Source: Symsagittifera roscoffensis
Taxonomy: Eukaryota > Xenacoelomorpha > Acoela > Convolutidae
NCBI RefSeq assembly: GCF_963678635.1
Contig: NC_087070.1
Span: forward strand, 16,493,840 to 16,557,839
Direction: 5' to 3'
Length of the DNA: 64,000 nucleotides
The notes beneath the pieces are model-generated. The model saw only the letters and a list, made by a program, of their open reading frames with translations. It searched no databases and was not told the origin of the DNA. Position numbers and translations under genes: made by a program. Every line of letters starts with the position of its first letter. The stretch's first letter is position 1. This document shows, one piece after another, positions 32,401 through 43,799 of the stretch.

Positions 32401-35400
32401 GCGCTATTAACGCGTAAGCGGAGATTTAATCCGTCATAGAAATTGTTCCAAATTGGTTGAAGCACGCTAATTTGCCATAGTTGATTGTTACTAGAGCGAA
32501 ATGTATTACTTTGTACTTAATATGGCGTGTGGGGGGATGATTTTCACAAAAAAACTCAAATAAAAAAGATTTTTTATTATTTTCCTTAAATTTAATTTGA
32601 CCATGTTATTACTGCTCCGTAGACTGAGGCATATATTGAGGCATCTTAGTTGTAACTTTCTTCTTTTTTTCAAATTGAATGGTACTGCTAATGCGTCATA
32701 ATTGGCGTGCGTCACTTAAGAAATTTTGAAGACTCTAAGTTCTACTCATTCAGTTTTTCCCAGTAGCGTTATCGGTCATATTTTTGCTTGTGTATGCTAA
32801 GTGCAACTTCACCTTGTGTTTATTTTTTTCCACGCAAAATTAGGTACCAAAAAAATCATTGGAATGAATTGAGTGAAATATCAAATTGAAGCCCTTTCAG
32901 TCGTGATTCGAATACATAAAAAATTATTCAGTAACAAGAAATTTGTAATTTTGTAATTTGTTTTTCATTTTTGAGCAAATTAAGCGAGCTAGGAGGCATA
33001 CAACAGCTTAATTATGCTTAATTTAAGCCCTGAAAACTTAGTTTTGAGAAAGTTCTGAGAATTCTTTTCTGGAGTTTTTTAGCGCCATTTTGATAATTTT
33101 TTTAATTCAAAAATTTGCTGCAAAAAAGTTTGGAAAATCAATTTTGAAAATCAATTTTGAATTTTTCTCGTCTTTTGTTACGTTTTTCTTGTCATTTTCT
33201 AGCTGCAAAGTTTTTTTTAAAAAATTGCCTATTTTTTTATTACTTTGTTTTTCAAGTCATTCTACCAAAACTTCTGTCCAATTTGCTTATTTTACGAAGA
33301 CTGTCGACTAGGCCTTAACTATAGGCTTACGCTAGATCCTTTTTTCACACCACGTAGAAAAAACTACTCATTTGAAAAAAAACTTCTTTGTTTTTTCAAG
33401 ACTATGTTCGCACAGCGACCGGCTATTCTTGTTTTCTTTGATATTTGAAGTGGAAGACTTTCCATCATTGTTGGCTGTTTTCCAGGTCACATTGAGGAAG
33501 TGCAGGATCTATGCTGGAACAGTGATGGAACCCTATTACTCTCTGGGTCCATAGACACCTCGGCACGACTGTGGCAGGTGTCCACTGGACAGTGTCTGCA
33601 TGCGTTCCGCGAAAGCAAAGGTACGTTTTGTAAATTTTATTTAAGTACTACAATCAAGAGGAATAAAATGACGTATCATTCTTATATTTGTTGGGAAACA
33701 CTCAAGGAAAAAAACAGTGAAGTCTGTTTCTAAAATCGTGCCGAGTATCTCAAAGGCTTTTACAGGTGAATTTGGTTATAAAATTGCAATAATAGTCAAT
33801 CTAATTTTTTCAAAATTATTTATTTATTTATATGTGATTTATCATAAGACCTATTTTTGAACCTTGAAATTGGAATTGAGCTAGACTCAGATTGTATTAT
33901 CGGTCTCTTTGTTTGAAAGTAAAAAGAAAAACGAGTGCAGCGATTGCAAATGAGTTTTATTCAGTTGATTTATTGTATCATCGGTATAAATTTTCATCTT
34001 TTCAGGTCTCGTGCAGGGCGTGGCAATAGACCCCCTGGGCAAGTTTATCGCCACTTTTGCAGACGATAAATCAGTACGTATGTACCACGCTACGAATAAA
34101 CGGTGTGCGTATAGAAACACAAAGTTTGTTTTCGACGACAAAGCAGTGAAGCTTTTTGGCGATACAGGCGATGGATTTTTCCACAGAATTTGTTTTTCAC
34201 CCCACGGCGAATTTTTCGTCGTGCCCTCAGGAAGTTTCCCAATAAGCGCGGAGTCGAGTATTTTCTGCACGTATGTTTATTGCAGAGATAACTTATCGAA
34301 ACCGGTGCTGTATTTACCTAGTGGCAGACGACCGTCCGTTAGCGTTTCTTTCTGTCCAATCAAATTCAAGTACAGAAATGAAACAGAAAATTCCGAGAAT
34401 GTGCGACCTAATTTATTTAATTTATCCTATCGACTGGTGTTTGCAGTAATTACTGAAAACTCAGTTCTTTTCTACGACACAGAACGCTTCGAAGTGTTCG
34501 CAAAAGTGGAAAATATTCACTATGCTTCACTAAATTCAGGCTCTTGGTGTAAAGATGGAACAATGTTTGTAGCTACTTCGAGTGATGGATATGCCACGAT
34601 ATGTACTTTTGAAGAGAGTGAGTTAGGTGAAAAAGTGACAGAGGCTGAAATCGCGTTTCAAACAGTCCAAACACCTCAGTCGACTCCTATAGTTAATTGT
34701 GACGCAAAAGTCTCACAGGATGACGAAAATCTATTAACTTCAAATTCAGCTGAAATTCTGAAGGAGGAAGAAAATTCTGAAAAGAAAGAAGACGACGAAA
34801 TTGAAAGATTGGATAATCAGAAGCCAGAATCGAAAAATCTTCCTTTAGTAGCTGAGGCTAAAATTGCAACATCAAATCATAGTGAAAATGGTCCGAGCAC
34901 TCCTAGTAAAATGGAAACGCATTTGAATAATAAACAACAGCAAATTATTGATTTGGACAAGACGCCGACAAATGAAAAACAAGGTTTATTATCAGTTAAT
35001 ACATCGCAGCCCTCGACTCCTGTGTCTCGAAATGGAAAAGGAAAACTGGCTCCATTGGCCTTGAAAACTATTCTGAAGCCCGCTTCTCCGGCCGAGTTGA
35101 AAACAAACTCACCTGCTGTTAGTCCGAAGAACGTTTCATTTTCGCCGAAAATGAAGCAAAGGCTAGTTCCTACAAAATCAAAAACAAATGCCAGTTCTAA
35201 AAAACAGAATACTCATAAATCGAAGAATATTGACACAAGCAGTAATCAAATAGCGTCGGCGTTTGCCCGTGGAAGTCGTATTTTAGCCGAGTCGCTAAAA
35301 AACCAAAAAGCTGAAGATGCTCGCCCTCAAAGCGACCCAAACAACCCAATTTTTATCGATGACGACAGTATTCCTGAGGTTGTTCCATCATCGGGGCCTC

Positions 35401-35696
35401 TTATTGACAAGTCAAACGAGATCAATTTGGTTTCACCCGGAAGCAATTTGTCGTCCGCGCCAACGACGCCGAAGTCGATTTTGAAAACTCCGAGTCCGGA
35501 CAGTCCAATGCCGAGCGAGGGTTCCAAAAAGCGGAGAGTGTCGTTTAGAACATTGGAATTGCCGCCATGCAAAGAGTCGAAAAAAGAAGAAAGTGAACAA
35601 CAATCGTGTTCGGTTGAAAAAACCGCAGAAGAGTCGAAATCGAGCCAACCAGTGCCAGGGAAGAAACGAAAAATTGCGTTCACAACAATATCATAG
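29499..35696 (+). CDS. CAF-1 subunit B (CHAF1B, p60), four exons
   Basis: Exons 29499-29654, 30101-30329, 33486-33620 and 34006-35696 (736 residues; human p60 has 559). CAF-1 deposits H3-H4 behind replication forks, and p60 is its WD40 subunit that also binds ASF1. Family landmarks: MKFELPEIAWH at the start, LATAGADNDVKLWK, VLASCDDDGVVCLW, the linker ending VTRTLRGH, LLLSGSIDTSARLWQV, VQGVAIDPLGKFIATFADD, FFHRICFSPHGEF, SLNSGSWCKDGTMFVATSSDGY. The C-terminal ~320 residues are acidic then S/T-P- and lysine-rich, longer than in human. They include KKRRVSFRTLEL and a terminal KKRKIAFTTIS, which resemble ASF1-binding B-domain motifs. Intron 1 is phase 0; introns 2 and 3 are phase 1. Exons 3 and 4 are duplicated downstream, so transcripts could use either set and give the same protein. 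Confidence 0.93.
30600..31165 (+). repeat. Family A repeat in CHAF1B intron 2
   Basis: Contains gtagtcaaaacaattatataggtc, shared by part with other copies, and ctagtttcgaaagtggaattt followed by ttcccaggaataaaaat. Diverged. Confidence 0.5.
31391..31472 (+). repeat. tRNA(Leu)-like sequence, possible SINE head
   Basis: An 82-nt block has the layout of a type II tRNA: an A-box-like tggctgaggggatagtg, gactcaaaatc as in a Leu (CAA) anticodon arm, and a B-box-like gattcgaatcc. Acceptor and anticodon stems pair poorly (only about three of seven acceptor pairs), so it is not a working tRNA. A tRNA-derived SINE promoter or tRNA pseudogene is most likely. Confidence 0.4.
31627..31890. repeat. Inverted repeat with poly-C/poly-G cores
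   Basis: The left arm cttgttaactattccccc (followed by more C) and a second partial copy at 31666-31683 face ggggatagttaacaag around 31866. The poly-G tract differs by about one base between the two CHAF1B duplication units. Confidence 0.6.
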
Positions 35697-35936
35697 ACTG
35701 GTTGGCCGAACGCTTAATTTTTCCAAAGGAAATAGTGTTTGATTGATCTATTATTAATTCTGTTTTCGTTGAACATTTTTTCTATACCACCAACACTGGT
35801 TGATGTGGATAAATATTGATGATAGTCTCGAGGCAATCATAATGACTAATATTTTGCGATATTAGAGTTTTTCTCAGGTGGTAAAGTTGGTTGTCACCTT
35901 AGATTGAACGATGAGTGTTATTTGTGATGTGAGATT
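31753..35936 (+). repeat. Tandem duplication (4.18 kb), unit 1, with CHAF1B exons 3-4
   Basis: Repeated at 35937-40120 with a constant 4184-bp offset. Almost no differences were seen: a poly-G length change near 31860 and tatgg/aatgg near 32517. The junction shares only tttat. The unit starts inside intron 2 and ends about 240 bp after the stop codon. Confidence 0.95.
32161..32624 (-). mobile_element. Hairpin-ended element family H, in CHAF1B intron 2
   Basis: Reverse-oriented copy: it starts tgttcccactttc (the family end gtcggaaca on the other strand) and passes through gctcggggtgg, gacgcgcgatatatttcgcgc, ggcgtgtgggggg and ttattactgctccgtagac. The hairpin end is missing or diverged. It is repeated at 36345-36808 by the tandem duplication. 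Confidence 0.6.
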
Positions 35937-36344
35937 TTATATAATACCTACATAAAAATTTTATATTAATATATTTTCTGAAAATTGTTTTAAGCTATCG
36001 AAAATGTGGCAGCCAAAGCTGAATTTCTCAAAATGGAAATGGGGGGGGGGGGATAGTTAACAAGATCTTCACTTGTTCTCGAAATTCAAAGATCTTAAAA
36101 GCCATGAGTTTTGTTCCGACCAGTGAAAATATGGAGGAGTTTTGTATTCAGATGTGTTTTTTATTTACACAAGCAATGCTTGTGATGTAGTATGAACTAG
36201 CTCTTTTTGTCAACTTAAGTCGCAATTATTGTTGCGACGCAAATTTTGTTGCGATAAAATGTGTTCATTTTGAAAGTCATCATTTTGATCTATAACCAGC
36301 TGTTAAGTACAGCCAATGCTAAGGATTTTAACACAGACTATTAT

Positions 36345-36808
36345 TGTTCCCACTTTCGTATTGAAAGTAACGGAATATTTATGCTCGGGGTGGTTTTTTT
36401 CTTCAGATAACTTTCTTTTCAACTAGCCATTTTTGACAGGATTTTTAAAAATCATTCAAAAGTATTTTTGTCCTGAGTTTAAATTTGCAAAGATATTTTA
36501 TCTGTGATCATTTTTCGTAAAGTTATAAGAGTTTTAACATTGCCATTTTGGTCAATTTGGGACAATTGACGCGCGATATATTTCGCGCTATTAACGCGTA
36601 AGCGGAGATTTAATCCGTCATAGAAATTGTTCCAAATTGGTTGAAGCACGCTAATTTGCCATAGTTGATTGTTACTAGAGCGAAATGTATTACTTTGTAC
36701 TTAAAATGGCGTGTGGGGGGATGATTTTCACAAAAAAACTCAAATAAAAAAGATTTTTTATTATTTTCCTTAAATTTAATTTGACCATGTTATTACTGCT
36801 CCGTAGAC
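36345..36808 (-). mobile_element. Family H element, duplicate copy
   Basis: Copy of the element at 32161-32624, carried along in duplication unit 2 and not an independent insertion. Confidence 0.6.
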
Positions 36809-37669
36809 TGAGGCATATATTGAGGCATCTTAGTTGTAACTTTCTTCTTTTTTTCAAATTGAATGGTACTGCTAATGCGTCATAATTGGCGTGCGTCACT
36901 TAAGAAATTTTGAAGACTCTAAGTTCTACTCATTCAGTTTTTCCCAGTAGCGTTATCGGTCATATTTTTGCTTGTGTATGCTAAGTGCAACTTCACCTTG
37001 TGTTTATTTTTTTCCACGCAAAATTAGGTACCAAAAAAATCATTGGAATGAATTGAGTGAAATATCAAATTGAAGCCCTTTCAGTCGTGATTCGAATACA
37101 TAAAAAATTATTCAGTAACAAGAAATTTGTAATTTTGTAATTTGTTTTTCATTTTTGAGCAAATTAAGCGAGCTAGGAGGCATACAACAGCTTAATTATG
37201 CTTAATTTAAGCCCTGAAAACTTAGTTTTGAGAAAGTTCTGAGAATTCTTTTCTGGAGTTTTTTAGCGCCATTTTGATAATTTTTTTAATTCAAAAATTT
37301 GCTGCAAAAAAGTTTGGAAAATCAATTTTGAAAATCAATTTTGAATTTTTCTCGTCTTTTGTTACGTTTTTCTTGTCATTTTCTAGCTGCAAAGTTTTTT
37401 TTAAAAAATTGCCTATTTTTTTATTACTTTGTTTTTCAAGTCATTCTACCAAAACTTCTGTCCAATTTGCTTATTTTACGAAGACTGTCGACTAGGCCTT
37501 AACTATAGGCTTACGCTAGATCCTTTTTTCACACCACGTAGAAAAAACTACTCATTTGAAAAAAAACTTCTTTGTTTTTTCAAGACTATGTTCGCACAGC
37601 GACCGGCTATTCTTGTTTTCTTTGATATTTGAAGTGGAAGACTTTCCATCATTGTTGGCTGTTTTCCAG

Positions 37670-39880
37670 GTCACATTGAGGAAGTGCAGGATCTATGCTG
37701 GAACAGTGATGGAACCCTATTACTCTCTGGGTCCATAGACACCTCGGCACGACTGTGGCAGGTGTCCACTGGACAGTGTCTGCATGCGTTCCGCGAAAGC
37801 AAAGGTACGTTTTGTAAATTTTATTTAAGTACTACAATCAAGAGGAATAAAATGACGTATCATTCTTATATTTGTTGGGAAACACTCAAGGAAAAAAACA
37901 GTGAAGTCTGTTTCTAAAATCGTGCCGAGTATCTCAAAGGCTTTTACAGGTGAATTTGGTTATAAAATTGCAATAATAGTCAATCTAATTTTTTCAAAAT
38001 TATTTATTTATTTATATGTGATTTATCATAAGACCTATTTTTGAACCTTGAAATTGGAATTGAGCTAGACTCAGATTGTATTATCGGTCTCTTTGTTTGA
38101 AAGTAAAAAGAAAAACGAGTGCAGCGATTGCAAATGAGTTTTATTCAGTTGATTTATTGTATCATCGGTATAAATTTTCATCTTTTCAGGTCTCGTGCAG
38201 GGCGTGGCAATAGACCCCCTGGGCAAGTTTATCGCCACTTTTGCAGACGATAAATCAGTACGTATGTACCACGCTACGAATAAACGGTGTGCGTATAGAA
38301 ACACAAAGTTTGTTTTCGACGACAAAGCAGTGAAGCTTTTTGGCGATACAGGCGATGGATTTTTCCACAGAATTTGTTTTTCACCCCACGGCGAATTTTT
38401 CGTCGTGCCCTCAGGAAGTTTCCCAATAAGCGCGGAGTCGAGTATTTTCTGCACGTATGTTTATTGCAGAGATAACTTATCGAAACCGGTGCTGTATTTA
38501 CCTAGTGGCAGACGACCGTCCGTTAGCGTTTCTTTCTGTCCAATCAAATTCAAGTACAGAAATGAAACAGAAAATTCCGAGAATGTGCGACCTAATTTAT
38601 TTAATTTATCCTATCGACTGGTGTTTGCAGTAATTACTGAAAACTCAGTTCTTTTCTACGACACAGAACGCTTCGAAGTGTTCGCAAAAGTGGAAAATAT
38701 TCACTATGCTTCACTAAATTCAGGCTCTTGGTGTAAAGATGGAACAATGTTTGTAGCTACTTCGAGTGATGGATATGCCACGATATGTACTTTTGAAGAG
38801 AGTGAGTTAGGTGAAAAAGTGACAGAGGCTGAAATCGCGTTTCAAACAGTCCAAACACCTCAGTCGACTCCTATAGTTAATTGTGACGCAAAAGTCTCAC
38901 AGGATGACGAAAATCTATTAACTTCAAATTCAGCTGAAATTCTGAAGGAGGAAGAAAATTCTGAAAAGAAAGAAGACGACGAAATTGAAAGATTGGATAA
39001 TCAGAAGCCAGAATCGAAAAATCTTCCTTTAGTAGCTGAGGCTAAAATTGCAACATCAAATCATAGTGAAAATGGTCCGAGCACTCCTAGTAAAATGGAA
39101 ACGCATTTGAATAATAAACAACAGCAAATTATTGATTTGGACAAGACGCCGACAAATGAAAAACAAGGTTTATTATCAGTTAATACATCGCAGCCCTCGA
39201 CTCCTGTGTCTCGAAATGGAAAAGGAAAACTGGCTCCATTGGCCTTGAAAACTATTCTGAAGCCCGCTTCTCCGGCCGAGTTGAAAACAAACTCACCTGC
39301 TGTTAGTCCGAAGAACGTTTCATTTTCGCCGAAAATGAAGCAAAGGCTAGTTCCTACAAAATCAAAAACAAATGCCAGTTCTAAAAAACAGAATACTCAT
39401 AAATCGAAGAATATTGACACAAGCAGTAATCAAATAGCGTCGGCGTTTGCCCGTGGAAGTCGTATTTTAGCCGAGTCGCTAAAAAACCAAAAAGCTGAAG
39501 ATGCTCGCCCTCAAAGCGACCCAAACAACCCAATTTTTATCGATGACGACAGTATTCCTGAGGTTGTTCCATCATCGGGGCCTCTTATTGACAAGTCAAA
39601 CGAGATCAATTTGGTTTCACCCGGAAGCAATTTGTCGTCCGCGCCAACGACGCCGAAGTCGATTTTGAAAACTCCGAGTCCGGACAGTCCAATGCCGAGC
39701 GAGGGTTCCAAAAAGCGGAGAGTGTCGTTTAGAACATTGGAATTGCCGCCATGCAAAGAGTCGAAAAAAGAAGAAAGTGAACAACAATCGTGTTCGGTTG
39801 AAAAAACCGCAGAAGAGTCGAAATCGAGCCAACCAGTGCCAGGGAAGAAACGAAAAATTGCGTTCACAACAATATCATAG
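37670..39880 (+). pseudogene. Second copy of CHAF1B exons 3 and 4
   Basis: Exons 37670-37804 and 38190-39880 are the same as 33486-33620 and 34006-35696, with intact splice sites and reading frame. Exons 1-2 and the promoter are absent, so on its own this is a 3' fragment. It could still be used as an alternative 3' end if transcription passes the first terminal exon and exon 2 is spliced to 37670. Because the copies encode identical residues, any such transcript would make the same protein. Confidence 0.85.
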
Positions 39881-40261
39881 ACTGGTTGGCCGAACGCTTA
39901 ATTTTTCCAAAGGAAATAGTGTTTGATTGATCTATTATTAATTCTGTTTTCGTTGAACATTTTTTCTATACCACCAACACTGGTTGATGTGGATAAATAT
40001 TGATGATAGTCTCGAGGCAATCATAATGACTAATATTTTGCGATATTAGAGTTTTTCTCAGGTGGTAAAGTTGGTTGTCACCTTAGATTGAACGATGAGT
40101 GTTATTTGTGATGTGAGATTTTATCTAATTTGAATGTAATTGTTTGTTGTCTAACATTTTTGAATCATTTTAATTCAAGTTCTTTTGAATCTTCCTAAAT
40201 TGTCTGAAAAATTCTCGGAAACATTATAAAATTTGGAAAAATGGATTCCCGAAAGCTTTAA

Positions 40262-40720
40262 GAGTAAGAGCGTAGTGAAGACTTTTATATAGGTCTTGGT
40301 GATTTTTTTGTATTTTTTTTCAGGAAAAGTCTAAAATGCTCTAATAACTACAGATGTGCATTACATTGAAATGCATTAATAAATGCATTAGGGTGTATGA
40401 AATTGCTTTCTCCAAATACGAACGAGGAAATGGCGCGAAAAAACATGAACGACTTCTAGATTCGAAAGTGGAATTTAGATTTAAGATTTCCCAGCAGAAT
40501 AAAAAATTTAACGTATTAATCTAGTTTTCTGAAATTGAGTTAATTTCATCAAAAAAGTGTCAAACTAAAAATTCATCTGTAAAATCAAAGAGGGTTAAGG
40601 CCATATATTTTTTTACATTTGAAATTCGAAAGTTGAAGTTTTTTCAAAAAAAAAGATCAGTTTTTTTGTTTCCTTGAGTTCATTAATCTTTTCCACCTGT
40701 CAGTTGGTTATATTTTAAAA
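40262..40720 (+). repeat. Dispersed repeat family A, best-preserved copy
   Basis: Shows the whole order: gtgaagacttttatataggt, ttttcaggaaaagtctaaaa, gctctaataactacagatg, ttcgaaagtggaatttaga, tttcccagcagaataaaa, aaagagggttaaggccatat, tttgaaattcgaaagttgaa, tgtttccttgagttcatt, and gtcagttggtta at the end. Confidence 0.65.
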
Positions 40721-41298
40721 TCTTTCATACGCCTTAAGCATTACTAAGAATTGCAGACGACGCGAAAGCATAAATTGCTGCAAAATGACCAGAGGTAAGC
40801 CGTTAAACCTTCAACTAGCGAAGGTTGAAACTGACATCACAAAGCGCATCCCTGAGTTGAAGATTCACTAGCCTAGACCACACATCCAACATACATACAT
40901 ACTTCAACACTCTAGAAAGCATTCCTCAATCAACCAATCGATTATAGCCAGTAAAGGTATATAACAATGATTTTCAATATCTGTTCAGTTTGAAGTTTTT
41001 CGGTTCAATTCGGTGAACCGCGGATCTCTAATAACCTAATATGTATATTTTATTACAATCTGAAATTTTGTTAATTTTGAAAAACAATAACGATACACAA
41101 TTAGAAAACTTGTTGAGAAATACTTCCGAATGGTTAACTCATATAATATGACTGAGAAATAACTTGTTTAATAGTGGCGTAGGTGGTTTTAACAAAACCA
41201 CCCTGAAGAACCATTTAAAAGTACAAGCTGGGCATAGCTGAATAAAATTTTGTTGGTGACGTCGCTGAATCGTGTATTATGCGTTGCCATTATAAGTT
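40721..41298. other. Noncoding; one possible tiny first exon
   Basis: No gene supported. The string gcaaaATGACCAGAG|gtaagc (ATG at 40786) follows an acceptor-like attgcag and would make a 10-nt coding first exon on +. Nothing downstream on + continues it, so I only note it. Confidence 0.2.
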
Positions 41299-41683
41299 TC
41301 ATTTAAGGGTTTTTTTGAAGTTGGTAGTGCCTCTGGAAAATGGAGTCCAGTTGATTCCACTCTTGGTACACTTCGAGAAGAAGAGTTCGTATTCGGTTTG
41401 GTAACATTCTTGCATTCGAATACTTCTGAATCCCTGCATTAGAGCCGTAAAATGCTCCTCCGTGAAGCCCAATTTAGGGCTGAAATGAGCTCGCATCGAG
41501 GCTAGGTTGTCTTCAGCGGAACGCTCCACCGCAAAAGCACCGGCATTGAATCTATCCTCCAAGTTGTTCAGTTGAGTTCGGATGGAGAAAGAGTGCAGGG
41601 AATTTGAGTGCATGGAACATGTTTTTGTGTTCAAAATGGCGCCAAACGAGGGACGAGGAGAGGAGAGGATCGATTTCGGTGGC
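41299..41683 (-). CDS. Terminal exon of an unidentified gene (partial)
   Basis: Reading on minus, a clear acceptor (tgtttttatag) ends at 41684, followed by about 127 open codons to TGA at 41299. Base composition is more coding-like than in neighbouring spurious frames. The exon begins at the third codon position, so an upstream exon supplies two bases. Visible segments are QLNNLEDRFNAGAFAVERS, SPKLGFTEEHFTALMQGF and ECYQTEYELFFSKC, probably helical. I do not recognise the family. Upstream exons should lie at higher coordinates, possibly in or beyond the assembly gap. Confidence 0.55.
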
Positions 41684-41759
41684 CTATAAAAACAAGGATA
41701 GTCGGTCAACCAGGATGATCGAATTAATTTAATACAAAAATTCGAAAAGTAAAAAATAT

Positions 41760-41975
41760 TTGAAAATCGAATTAACTACAATTTTTTTTGCGTTCAAAAT
41801 TTCCAGTTACTTTGTCAAAAAAGCGCTAGTCATAAATCGTTCAAGAAATTCAAAGAGTTCAAGGGCATCTATTTTTTTCTTTGAAATTCGAAAGTAGATT
41901 TTTTCAAAAAACAAGTCAGTATTTTTTCTGTTTACTTGCGTCCATTCTTTCTTTTCCAACTGTTTGTTGGCTATC
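41760..41975 (+). repeat. Family A repeat, 3' part
   Basis: Contains cgaaagtagattttttcaaa, tgtttacttgcgtccatt and ttttccaactgtttgttggc, matching the end of the copy at 40262-40720. Confidence 0.5.
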
Positions 41976-42356
41976 TTTTTGTAGCGACCCAATTTCTGTT
42001 TTTCATGTAAAATTGATTGCCCCCTGCTTTGAAGAGAAGCAAGTATCTCAGTTAGTTTAGCAGCATCGATTTTCAGCTACTTTACTCTATATGAAAAATA
42101 ATTAAATGGTTTGTTTGTAAAAAAAATGCTTCAATTTTGGCGAGAGCGAAGGAGAGATCATCTGTTGACGTTGTTAACTGCAACACAACGTGTCAGCGTA
42201 AACGGGCAAACATAATTGAAACACTTTTATCTACATGTGATGTGGGGATGAACTTTTGTTCGACAAAATTAAGTGCAAAGCTCAATATTGCGTAAAAAAA
42301 TGAAAAGTAAAAGTTGTTCATACCGCAATATGCTTTCAGTGAACTGGTTCAAATTT

Positions 42357-42556
42357 NNNNNNNNNNNNNNNNNNNNNNNNNNNNNNNNNNNNNNNNNNNN
42401 NNNNNNNNNNNNNNNNNNNNNNNNNNNNNNNNNNNNNNNNNNNNNNNNNNNNNNNNNNNNNNNNNNNNNNNNNNNNNNNNNNNNNNNNNNNNNNNNNNNN
42501 NNNNNNNNNNNNNNNNNNNNNNNNNNNNNNNNNNNNNNNNNNNNNNNNNNNNNNNN
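42357..42556. other. Assembly gap (200 N)
   Basis: Exactly 200 unknown bases, so probably a scaffolding gap of arbitrary size. Any frame reported across it is meaningless. Confidence 0.99.
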
Positions 42557-43350
42557 TCCATACCGAGTATTGTAAAGCTTCTCGATACACCATGCAATTG
42601 ATGCTTATGTTAGCTAGGTGGGGATAAAAGGAACAAGAGCCTAAAAATAATTACATTTCTATCATCCAATCATAACTTCTAGTTATCACTATTTGACTGC
42701 AATTCACGTCAATTACGGAAGTGAATAAGTTGTTTGAGGCATTTTATTATTTTCGGAATTGGATAGATGTACGATAATAGTATTGATAAGAAGAAGCCTA
42801 ATTAAAGCGACAATAAGATAAAATTGAAGCTAAAGTTAGAGAGAAGGATAGAGTTTTTATGAAAAGAGATACCAAGTAAAGACTGTTGTGATTTGTTGAA
42901 CTATTCTATACTGTTGACCTTTTGTAATTTTGAGCACTCAGTTTTTTTTTATTATGACCTGCTTGTAACATTTATTTTGTGCTGAGAATTACTACTTCAG
43001 ACGTAAGCAATGAGCACAAATCATTTAGGGGCTTAAAAAGAGTACCGTTCAAGAGTACATTCAAAATTGCTCAAGATATGGACGGTTTGAGTCTTTTTCT
43101 AGCAACATATGAGCGAGTAGCTGTTGCTTCAAAAACTGATCATTTCTTATAGCGGGTTTTGAATAGATGTTGGATTAAGAATCGAACGATTTTTGACGTT
43201 TTTTTAAATAATATAGTCTTCTTAACGCCCCGAATACAGCTGAGCGACTGAAGTGAACATTTGAAACAATTCGCGCAGTTTAGCTTTGTACTTTTTGGTT
43301 TTATTATTTGGAGTGGAGCCATAAGCTAATATTTAGTTTTTTTTTCAAAA
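42557..43350. other. Noncoding
   Basis: AT-rich; no gene, RNA gene or clear repeat boundary recognised. Confidence 0.4.
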
Positions 43351-43351
43351 A

Positions 43352-43799
43352 AACTTGATACTGTTCGTATCAAGGCGAAGTCCTGAAAGTTCTGACAGCC
43401 TTTTCAAGTCTAACAAGGAGTGTTTGCTTTATAGAATTATGATTTAATATGATTTTTTAGATCTTTTAGATTTTTTAGGCGTTTATTATGATTTTTTAGA
43501 TCTTTCTCATACAACCTACGAAGAGTAAAAAGTGATCTATTTTACATACAGCAAAGTCTCAAAGAAAACAAGTAGCATGCCTCAATTCAATTTGGAAAAA
43601 TTTTTATATGGAGTTATTTATCCCATATTGGGCAATTTAAGCCCCCATAACTTAACACAAAATGGACGGTTGAAATAGTTTTGATATTTGAGTTCAAGAC
43701 AAAGCTTTTTGGCTGATAAAAAACTGCTAGTTGAATTTTCTGGAGAATAAAATCACCCAAGCACAAATATTCCGTCACTTTCTTCGATAGTCGGAACAA
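43352..43799 (+). mobile_element. Family H element
   Basis: It starts ctgttcgtatcaaggcgaag (a diverged hairpin end) and ends at gatagtcggaaca. Between lie cctcaattcaatttgga, taagcccccataac and aaatattccgtcactttctt in the family order. Confidence 0.55.

Larger units (their letters stand above)
35937..40120 (+). repeat. Tandem duplication (4.18 kb), unit 2
   Basis: Near-identical copy of 31753-35936. Sequence beyond 40120 (tctaatttgaatg) is probably the original 3' flank of CHAF1B. Confidence 0.95.

Noticed and set aside
34011-34270. Minus-strand frames under CHAF1B exon 4
   Set aside because: Antisense shadows of a well-supported coding exon; the same holds at 35327-35683 and the duplicated positions.
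42273-42601. Open frames on both strands across the N block
   Set aside because: They exist only because unknown bases cannot create stop codons; 200 N is an assembly gap.
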